Below the pieces are notes generated by a model that worked only from the letters and a program-made list of their open reading frames with translations, searched no databases and had not been told where the DNA came from. The translations under genes and the position numbers were made by a program. Positions 60,801 to 64,000 of a stretch of DNA of 64,000 bases are shown here, piece by piece (position 1 is the first letter of the stretch; the number at the start of each line of letters is the position of its first letter). This DNA is from Hirundichthys speculiger (taxonomy: Eukaryota > Chordata > Actinopteri > Beloniformes > Exocoetidae). Where the stretch lies: positions 186,001 through 250,000 of the forward strand of contig JAGFBZ010002383.1 of the NCBI GenBank assembly GCA_018398805.1, given 5' to 3'.

Positions 60801-63424
60801 TCATGCGCAGCTCGTCTGAGACTCTGCTGTACAGCTTCCTCCTCCTCCTCATCCTCCTCTGTACTGATATATACATAAAAATGTTTTACACAGACAATAC
60901 CTTTCGGCAACCTGAAAGTCCCAGATAGTCGGTGCGCTCCCAGTAAACACGCTCTGGTCGTCTATGGTTTAACCGGCAAGCGAGCCGTTTAAGACGATCT
61001 CTGCTATTTTCTCAGGGGTTCAACTGAAGGCCAGATCACGCTTTTTATACAAGAGTTAATTCAAGAGGTAGAGAGCCGTTTGTGCACGTCCACATGTGAC
61101 CAAGTGGACACACATTGATGCCATTTGGACGCGCTCTTGTACGCGGCGACATGCGGGTTGCAGGTAGCAAGATACCGAGTTTGCGGAAAGGGCAAAAGAC
61201 ACGCCCATTGCCACACCTACAAAGTGATTAAGGGAGTTGGCATAACGGGTAGCAACCTTTAGGGAGTGGGAAGACGGCATTAGTGGTTAGCGGAGGTTCC
61301 TAAACTCGCAATTTGCGGGTAGCGGTTAGTGGGTAGCGGCTAGCCGGAAGTGTACGATCGGGGCCTCAGTATTACTCTGGTTTCCTTGGATTTGTCTCTG
61401 ATTTTCAAAGGGTGTTACCAGCAAATGGAGGGGAAAAAAACTGTCTGGATGCCATTGGACAGGCAAACAACCAATCAGAGGAAAGAATCATGTGACGAAG
61501 GCAGAATGACAGCCAGACTAGCTGGTTACTTCATTTCCCTTTGAATGACTTGTTAATCCGAGGTGTTCCTTGTATCTCTGCAACTATCTTTGTTGTTTGG
61601 TTTTTGTCCTGGGATGCTCTTGTCAGTCATTTCACATCAAGCCCTGGTCCGTCTGTTGCGGTCGGATCGATAGAAATGTCCGGGAATGAAATGCATCAGG
61701 ATTTAAATGTAGAGAGGTATCAGGATTATGTGCCCGTGTATCACGGGTTCACAGCTCTGGTATATCTTGCTTGAAATTGAATGGATCGAATTAAGTGGGG
61801 TCAAAAAGTTACCAGGACACCGTTGATTTGACGAAGCTCTTTCAGACGACCATGTGGTCGGGCCTCTTTCAGAATCGCTTCCATGCTTCACATCTCTTAC
61901 TGGGGTTTTGTTGGCTGCAGCTTGGCTTTTGGAAATCCATATTTTAAGCCGGAGCAGCCATCTTTCCACAACATTAGTTACCGTGAATGATGATGTCATT
62001 GATTGTAATCAGCTCTAAAACAGCAGATGCCTGTTGTTAATTCCTTTTTTTTTTTCACCTCGCATCCACGCAGCTTCAAACCCGAATAGTTCCTCGTGTT
62101 CCTAGAGGAACGCCTGCCAAGTGCTGTATAGTTTGGATAATTGGGATTTTATCTGAACAATTAAACAGACTAATTGTAATAGACCATTAACCTTTTTAAC
62201 CAGAGGCATTTTTTATATGATTTATTAGGAATTATTGCTTATGTTGTGAAAGAGATGTCATCCAACCTCGTCTTTGTTCTTTTTATTTATTACCTCCATC
62301 TGTCTGTCTGTGTTCAAGATAACTCAAAAGGTTATGGATGCATTTTGATGAAATTTTCAGGAGTTATCAGAAATGTGAAAAGGAAGAACTGATTTTATCT
62401 TGGGCATGATCCGGAAGAAATCCTGGATTCTGGATCACTTTCACATTTTCGATAACATAGCGGTCAATGGGGCCGAAAATTTTGTTTCTCAATATCTCCG
62501 TTAATTATTGCCCAAAACTCATGAAATTTGACTCAGGGATTGACAATGGGAACCTCTATCAAATTTCAAAGGTTGATCCGGATCTGATCCAGAACGCGGA
62601 TTTTATCACAATTTGTAAATCTCTATATGTGGGAACTGTTGTGATTGGTGGAGGTCTGCGCTCTCCGAGTGCTTTCCTAGTTTTAAATGTGTTTATAAAC
62701 CAGTTCCATTAGTTTTAGTTAATGTGGCTCTTTATTTTCATGTGCGTGCTGTACATTTAGTTAAGTTCATGCATATCGTCTGCAAACAAAAAAAAACTAA
62801 ATCCAGCATCTAACACAGTGTATCAAGATGGTAATATCACATCCTCTGTCTGAAAATGCTTCATATTTGGAGAACAAAGAGTTTACATTTCCTTATTTAT
62901 TCTTTTAGTACCAAAACTACACATTTTGCAGTTTTCCATCTTAACTGAGCGTGACGTTCTTGTTTCTGGTTCGGCTAATTAGTATTTTTTTTTTTTTTTT
63001 AAATACTGTCTCAGCCTTTACTGGTTGTAGCTGAATATAAGTTTGTTTTTCCTCCTGTTCCAGCTAAAGATAACAACAAATATGGAAAATTGCCCGTTAG
63101 CAGTCAAGTATGACATTTACCGTCAAGTGATTCGGTCCGTTGGGACGAGCCACCGATTCTTAAGTGACGCCAATGCATTTAAATCAATAACCACGATGGC
63201 CGACGTCTCGCTTGTGTCTTGCAGACCAGGATGGAGCGGAGCCCAGCGCCAACTCAGTGTCGGCCTCCAGTCTCCTGCGTCTGTCCCAGTATACCGGGCG
63301 GCAGGAGTGGCTCCAGAAATCCCAGCAGCTGCTGGCGGCATTCTCGGACCGCCTGAACCGGGTTCCCATCGCCCTGCCTGAAATGGTCCGGGCCCTCATG
63401 GCTCAGCACTACACGCTCAAACAG
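22397..63424 (+). CDS. spata20: SPATA20, thioredoxin-domain YyaL/DUF255-type protein (3' end missing)
   Basis: Fourteen exons: 22397-22596, 23507-23617, 23696-23760, 23902-24056, 24163-24306, 26052-26253, 26622-26752, 33319-33423, 33930-34004, 36731-36943, 37140-37332, 38309-38478, 50800-51009, 63225-63424. They encode about 724 residues once two one-base insertions are discounted; vertebrate SPATA20 has about 790, so the last 60-80 residues are past the window edge. The N-terminal thioredoxin-like part has [17 protein letters not shown] and [10 protein letters not shown] (CxxC-type site). The C-terminal part is the alpha/alpha-barrel-like region ([81 protein letters not shown]). The biochemical role of the family is poorly known; it is linked to sperm function in mammals. 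Introns 26753-33318, 38479-50799 and 51010-63224 are large and full of repeats. Confidence 0.9.
22597..23506. other. spata20 intron 1
   Basis: AT-rich intron, no repeat family or exon recognised. Confidence 0.6.
23902..24306 (+). other. spata20: spata20 thioredoxin-like core exons
   Basis: Exon 23902-24056 encodes [16 protein letters not shown], then [19 protein letters not shown]; exon 24163-24306 encodes [18 protein letters not shown] and [11 protein letters not shown]. These are the most conserved blocks of the family from bacteria to vertebrates. The CHWC site keeps both cysteines. The frame is intact. Confidence 0.9.
24307..26051. other. spata20 intron 5
   Basis: 1.7 kb without a recognised exon. 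24700-24790 and 25600-25700 have text resembling common fish repeats (CCACTGCCCCCTACTGTAGT, TGCCCATCTAGTGGCACTCA) but I could not define units or ends. Confidence 0.5.
26470..26511. repeat. Interstitial telomere-like tract (CCCTAA)n
   Basis: CTAACCCTAACCCTAACCCC is followed by two degenerate TAACCCC units and TCCTAACCCT: about six to seven copies of the vertebrate telomere motif, C-rich strand, in spata20 intron 6 (26254-26621). It is too short and degenerate to be a chromosome end. Confidence 0.8.
26775..28680 (-). mobile_element. Unclassified DNA transposon with terminal inverted repeats
   Basis: Left TIR GTTAGGACATTTTTTTTTTT and TTTGAATACATTGAAAAC match, inverted, the right end (TTTGAATACAACAG, GTTAGGATGTAATG). 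The minus strand at 27183-27485 reads [19 protein letters not shown], close to the DES block of Tc1-like transposases, so a Tc1/mariner relative is likely. A retrotransposon is inserted at 27496-28089. Exact outer ends are approximate. It begins just after spata20 exon 26622-26752. Confidence 0.65.
27496..28089 (+). mobile_element. 5'-truncated non-LTR retrotransposon, 11-bp TSD
   Basis: TTTAGTGATGT is present at 27485-27495 and 28090-28100, flanking the insert. The insert encodes, in broken frames, [20 protein letters not shown] (reverse-transcriptase end region) and [20 protein letters not shown], followed by [11 protein letters not shown] and an ATGGATGGA tail. These are the typical C-terminal blocks of an abundant fish LINE. 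A fragment of the same family is at 1980-2090. Confidence 0.88.
28690..29638. other. Gene-free part of spata20 intron 7
   Basis: No exon, repeat family or RNA gene recognised. Poly(T) at 28733-28744. Short open frames here lack similarity to anything I know. Confidence 0.5.
29639..30062 (+). mobile_element. MITE family A, copy 1
   Basis: Ends TAGGGCTGTAGCGATAC and, inverted, TAGAGCTGAGCGATTTTATC. The ends are rich in ATCGATAT palindromes and the body contains AGATTTTAAAGGGACAAA and GTGACATCTTGTGAGTG. Further copies are at 36228-36644 and, inverted, 51041-51637. All three lie in spata20 introns. No target duplication is visible for this copy. Confidence 0.78.
30063..31650. other. Gene-free part of spata20 intron 7
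   Basis: Homopolymer A/T runs (30301-30313, 30829-30840, 30847-30860, 31172-31197), no exon and no recognised repeat family. Confidence 0.5.
31655..32470. repeat. Minisatellite, 24-25-bp unit (CCAGATCCTTGACCCATCC)
   Basis: About 30 units of ATCCAGATCCTTGACCCATC with CCTTG or CCTG linkers. Units are near identical from 31655 to about 32150 and progressively shortened and broken from 32150 to 32470. The unit lacks stops in minus-strand frames, giving long artificial open frames (e.g. 31465-32763). Located in spata20 intron 7. Confidence 0.93.
32480..33318. other. Gene-free part of spata20 intron 7
   Basis: No exon or repeat recognised before the acceptor at 33317-33318. Confidence 0.5.
34431..34467. 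repeat. Compound perfect palindrome (ACCGGGTACCGG)
   Basis: ACCGGGTACCGG (34431-34442), a six-base loop AAATCA, and the exact reverse complement CCGGTACCCGGT (34449-34460). A second inverted pair, GGAAATCACC (34441-34450) and GGTGATTTCC (34458-34467), overlaps it. It sits at the left edge of a retrotransposon tail in spata20 intron 9. Confidence 0.9.
34462..34676 (+). repeat. Non-LTR retrotransposon 3' end with (AATTG)n tail
   Basis: CTCCCTACGTGGGAGTTTTT, GTAAAGCGCCTAGAGACAAT, CGCTATATAAATAAAATTGA and four AATTG units match the generic fish L2/Rex-like 3' end. The 5' part is absent. Confidence 0.7.
34705..35405 (+). mobile_element. hAT-type element remnant with BED-like zinc finger
   Basis: An open stretch at 34947-35156 encodes [12 protein letters not shown], then [11 protein letters not shown] and [14 protein letters not shown], i.e. 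a CxxC..H..H finger as found at the N-terminus of GTF2IRD2/ZBED5-like hAT transposases. Subterminal TGGCCCTCGAGAGCATGG (about 34713) recurs inverted near 35375-35395. Nothing of the catalytic domain remains. Confidence 0.68.
35405..35730 (+). repeat. Interspersed repeat, copy 2 (with 15420-16015)
   Basis: ATCTAAGACATCCAGGGTTG, TGTATTAGAGGAACATTC and GACAATCCCAAACAACATAC repeat the 15420 copy in the same orientation. It is shorter than that copy. Confidence 0.68.
36228..36644 (+). mobile_element. MITE family A, copy 2 (left end truncated)
   Basis: Shares CGATATTCGGCTCACAATAC, GATATTCATCTTACAATAC and the right end CGCTCAGCTCTA with 29639-30062. The first bases of the left end are lost. It ends 86 bases before spata20 exon 36731-36943. 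Confidence 0.78.
37516..37857 (+). mobile_element. hAT-type MITE, 342 bp, perfect 8-bp TSD
   Basis: ATAAACAC occurs at 37508-37515 and 37858-37865. Ends TAGGGGTGTGG and, inverted, CAAGGGTGAGTATTGG. The interior matches 2224-3239 (GATTTTCGGCCGCCCAATAT, CCAAGTATCATGATACATAT), without the nested element found there. Lies in spata20 intron 11. Confidence 0.9.
38309..38478 (+). other. spata20: spata20 exon 12 with one-base frame break
   Basis: The exon reads [20 protein letters not shown] to VLRSC in the frame set by exon 37140-37332. After TGT at 38443-38445 homologous sequence continues in another frame ([11 protein letters not shown]) because of one extra T in 38445-38447. Only that frame gives the phase needed to join exon 50800-51009 ([13 protein letters not shown]). 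Confidence 0.8.
38936..40016 (-). mobile_element. hAT element remnant with BED region, copy 1
   Basis: TIRs TAGGGATCCACGGTAACTG and, inverted, TAGGGGTACACGATAATTA. Flanks TCTTTCGC (38928-38935) and TCTTTCCC (40017-40024), an 8-bp duplication with one mismatch. The minus strand near 39400-39640 holds the decayed BED-finger region that is better preserved in copy 2 (40965-42009). Confidence 0.8.
40965..42009 (-). mobile_element. hAT element remnant with BED region, copy 2
   Basis: GGCCGATACCGATAACCGAT through CATGATATCTGACTTATCG parallels copy 1 for about 1 kb in direct orientation. On the minus strand, 41669-41475 encodes [24 protein letters not shown] and SHLKRNHH: a BED zinc finger (W/F, CxxC, HxxxxH) of a hAT transposase. 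Its right end is cut by the element at 42014. Confidence 0.78.
42014..42125. repeat. DNA-transposon terminal fragment (CAGTGACCCCT)
   Basis: CAGTGACCCCTTGGCAATTC, GTTCCGCGGTTTTAG and AAAAAAATCGCGGAAA resemble the Tigger-type terminal sequence; the CGCGGTTTT theme also appears at 12955-13065. Only one end is recognised. Confidence 0.45.
43191..43225. repeat. (TTCC)n microsatellite
   Basis: Nearly nine perfect TTCC units in spata20 intron 12. Confidence 0.95.
43660..44815 (-). mobile_element. Non-LTR retrotransposon RT remnant, antisense, split by a MITE
   Basis: The reverse strand over 44463-44700 reads [20 protein letters not shown] and, next to it, [20 protein letters not shown]: the C-terminal part of an L2/Rex-like reverse transcriptase ORF, with stops and shifts. 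The flanking 43660-44122 belongs to the same repeat. A 332-bp hAT MITE sits at 44123-44454. Confidence 0.75.
44123..44454. mobile_element. hAT MITE inserted in the retrotransposon, 8-bp TSD
   Basis: CTCTAAAC at 44115-44122 and 44455-44462. Ends CAGTGATTCTCAAAC and, inverted, CAGTGGTGTGCAATC, the usual hAT/Charlie-like terminus. No coding capacity. Confidence 0.88.
44820..46853. other. Gene-free part of spata20 intron 12
   Basis: No exon or clearly bounded repeat seen. Poly(T) at 46399-46415; short A runs at 46519 and 46760. Confidence 0.45.
46854..47778. mobile_element. hAT-type nonautonomous element, perfect 8-bp TSD
   Basis: TTTCCTGT at 46846-46853 and 47779-47786. Ends AAGGGGTGTGCC and, inverted, TAGGGGTGTGAATC. 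The interior has GCGATTCTCATTTGCTACGA and GTTTCGCCTCTTATCCAAGC blocks. No open frame with a recognised domain. Confidence 0.88.
47790..48885. other. Gene-free part of spata20 intron 12
   Basis: Locally GC-richer (48380-48500), short open frames on both strands without similarity to a known family. No splice-supported exon seen. Confidence 0.45.
48894..50466 (-). mobile_element. Foldback Tc1/mariner element with inverted 3' duplication
   Basis: Ends CAGTCATGGCCAATAGTTAT and, inverted, CAGTCGTGGCCAAAAG, each next to TA (48892-48893, 50467-50468). The left arm 48894-49432 and right arm 49928-50466 are 539 bases each and inverted copies; the centre 49433-49927 is unique. The centre on the minus strand encodes [39 protein letters not shown] (first Asp) and the left arm continues on the minus strand to [13 protein letters not shown] (second Asp) and [18 protein letters not shown] (Glu). 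The right arm encodes the same C-terminus on the plus strand (49950-50289). The N-terminal DNA-binding part is missing, so no active transposase can be made. Confidence 0.9.
50800..51009 (+). other. spata20: spata20 exon 13 with one-base frame break
   Basis: Reads [19 protein letters not shown], then an extra A at 50873-50874 shifts the frame; homologous sequence resumes as [20 protein letters not shown] and [11 protein letters not shown]. The exon then ends KEG in the phase required by 63225-63424 ([14 protein letters not shown]). Confidence 0.82.
51041..51637 (-). mobile_element. MITE family A, copy 3, split by a Tc1-type MITE
   Basis: GTAGCCAG at 51033-51040 and 51638-51645 is a perfect 8-bp duplication. 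Left end CAGAGCTGAGCGATTTTATC; right end, inverted, TAGGGCTCTAGCAATAC. The orientation is opposite to 29639-30062. Contains the insertion 51207-51572. It begins 31 bases after spata20 exon 50800-51009. Confidence 0.9.
51207..51572. mobile_element. Tc1/mariner-type MITE, TA target duplication
   Basis: Ends CATTCATGGAAAAAATTATT and, inverted, CAGTCATGGAAAAAATTATT, both continuing AGACCACC; TA lies outside each end (51205-51206, 51573-51574). 366 bases, no transposase. It splits MITE 51041-51637. Confidence 0.9.
51787..51815. repeat. Poly(T) tract of 29
   Basis: Uninterrupted T run in spata20 intron 13; homopolymer length is unreliable in most assemblies. Confidence 0.9.
51820..53735. other. 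Gene-free part of spata20 intron 13
   Basis: No exon, no bounded repeat. A small hairpin GGCTAAAGTTAGCC lies near 52141-52154. Confidence 0.45.
53740..54940. repeat. Minisatellite, 20/21-bp unit (TCCATCTGTGGACTCGTTCC)
   Basis: About 58 units of TCCATCTGTGGACTCGTT plus CC or TCC, with variants (CCCG, TTTG, CTTG, TCCAACTTTGG). Mixed 20- and 21-base units move the frame, and no unit creates a stop, so three overlapping plus-strand and several minus-strand long open frames appear. A higher-order unit is visible: the block at 54241 recurs 123 bases later at 54364. Array in spata20 intron 13, not a gene. Confidence 0.95.
55155..55240 (+). repeat. Non-LTR retrotransposon tail, (ACTGA)n
   Basis: GTGCCTTGAGATGACTTTGT, GGCACGATAGATGTAAACTG and repeated AACTGA units match the generic fish LINE 3' end. 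From 55250 to 56550 I see no exon and no defined repeat. Confidence 0.6.
56559..57012. mobile_element. MITE family B, copy 1
   Basis: GGGTCAGATCTTCCACC left, GATCGGGGCC right. The body has AGCCGCTATTTAGGGATAGC, GGGAGGGGCGTTCCCCCGCA and CATTGATGCCATTTGGACGC, all shared with 60535-61365. The inverted ends GGGYCMGATC / GGCCCCGATC are short. Family uncertain, possibly PIF/Harbinger-like; target duplication not clear. Confidence 0.65.
57376..57735 (+). mobile_element. hAT BED zinc-finger remnant (ZBED1-like)
   Basis: [16 protein letters not shown] is followed, after a frame change near 57560, by [15 protein letters not shown] and [17 protein letters not shown]: the BED finger pattern W/F, C..C, H..H. 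Frames are broken and no catalytic part follows. The downstream 57740-60530 shows no gene. Confidence 0.72.
57740..60530. other. Gene-free part of spata20 intron 13
   Basis: AT-rich, homopolymers at 59370-59388 (T) and 59778-59822 (C run then A runs). No splice-supported exon, RNA gene or bounded repeat recognised. Confidence 0.45.
60535..61365. mobile_element. MITE family B, copy 2 (longer)
   Basis: GGGCCCGATCTTCCACCAG left and GATCGGGGCC right, same body blocks as 56559-57012 in the same order, plus about 380 extra bases (near 60660-61010) absent from copy 1. The extra piece holds a CTCCTCCTCCTCATCCTCC run at about 60838-60859 and no complete gene. Copies are 3.5 kb apart in the same intron. 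Confidence 0.68.
61366..62286. other. Gene-free part of spata20 intron 13
   Basis: Nothing recognised apart from short A/T runs. Confidence 0.4.
62287..62684 (+). repeat. Interspersed repeat, copy 2 (with 18317-18732)
   Basis: ACCTCCATCTGTCTGTCTGT, GTGAAAAGGAAGAACTGATT and AATGGGGCCGAAAATTTTGT match copy 1 over about 400 bases in the same direction. The short open frame inside is not a gene. Confidence 0.7.
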
Positions 63425-64000
63425 GTGAGCTGCTTTTCTCTTCATACGATCCTCAGCGTGGCACATAGTAAATCATTAAAATCCCTGTTTTTTAATTACA
63501 CTGTTAAATCGTTGATAAAGTGTCCCAACTACAAATACATGTATAAAAAGAGGTTTGTTTCTGCTTTTTGCAAACTGGAATTCACTCATTTATTCTTCAA
63601 ACTTCTCTGCAACAGTGCAGTTGTCTTGCACCACGATCTTTATTTATTAGTGATAAAACTAATCCCCATTTTAGTTGTGCATGCACAGTTAGGTCCCAAA
63701 GTATTTCAGCAGTGACAGTATTGACTGACTTTGCTCAGCAACCTCAAAGGGTTTGAAACAAGATTTGAGTCAAAATGCAATCAAATTATAAACTTTCAGC
63801 TTTAACTGAAAAGGTTTCACAAAACTATGTAATTACCGACAATTTAAGCTCAGGACTCCATTTTCAGGAGCTTAAAAGTATTTTTGCAAAGTAACCTGTG
63901 ATATTTCTGTGTTAATGCTTGTTCTGGACCTCACCTAGTCCTCCCTGGAGATGTTTCCGTCAGGCCTTCCTTGCAGCCACCTGCTGTTGCCGCCTGTTTG
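63425..64000. other. Start of spata20 intron 14
   Basis: Begins with GTGAGC after the exon ending TLKQ. No further exon is recognised before the window ends. Confidence 0.6.

Noticed and set aside
63425..63715. Extension of the last spata20 exon to 63715
   Set aside because: The open frame runs through a GTGAGC donor after TLKQ into sequence without family similarity.
1..64000. tRNA, rRNA, CRISPR or viral genes
   Set aside because: No cloverleaf with A/B boxes, no spaced direct repeat array, and no gag, env or capsid-like coding was recognised on either strand.

Overview
The window is vertebrate genomic DNA, almost certainly from a teleost fish. Genes are split by GT..AG introns, and the repeats are the usual fish mixture: hAT MITEs with 8-bp target duplications, Tc1/mariner elements with TA duplications, 5'-truncated non-LTR retrotransposon ends and minisatellites. 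The species cannot be read from the sequence. There are no operons, ribosome binding sites, CRISPR arrays or prokaryotic features.

Three protein-coding genes lie on the + strand. (1) 1105-15121 is the 3' part of a polycystin-1 gene (pkd1): 20 exons covering the GPS autoproteolysis motif, first membrane segment, PLAT domain, transmembrane bundle and cytoplasmic coiled-coil tail. Its 5' exons are upstream of the window. (2) 17682-20826 is a complete six-exon gene for a 307-residue PI-PLC X-domain protein of the PLCXD family. (3) 22397-63424 is spata20, a thioredoxin-domain protein with a YyaL/DUF255-like C-terminal part: 14 exons spread over 41 kb, with the last coding exon or exons beyond the right edge. 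The three genes are co-directional neighbours; nothing shows that they work together.

Splice phases and family alignment expose four single-base frame breaks in otherwise intact exons: two in pkd1 (near 3513 and 9281-9288, one base missing each) and two in spata20 (38445-38447 and 50873-50874, one base extra each). All are flanked by well conserved, correctly spliced sequence, so consensus errors of a long-read assembly are more likely than true loss of both genes, but this must be tested.

Most remaining sequence is repeat-rich. spata20 introns carry two long minisatellites (31655-32470 and 53740-54940), a telomere-like tract (26470-26511), several nested transposons whose target duplications can be read directly, two copies of a hAT element with BED-finger remnants, and a Tc1 element (48894-50466) whose 3' half is duplicated as an inverted arm, giving a 539/495/539-bp foldback structure. 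I found no convincing novel multi-gene system. The most notable points are the foldback Tc1, the apparent lack of the polycystin (TOP) signature in this pkd1, the two-start arrangement of spata20, and the cluster of one-base frame breaks.
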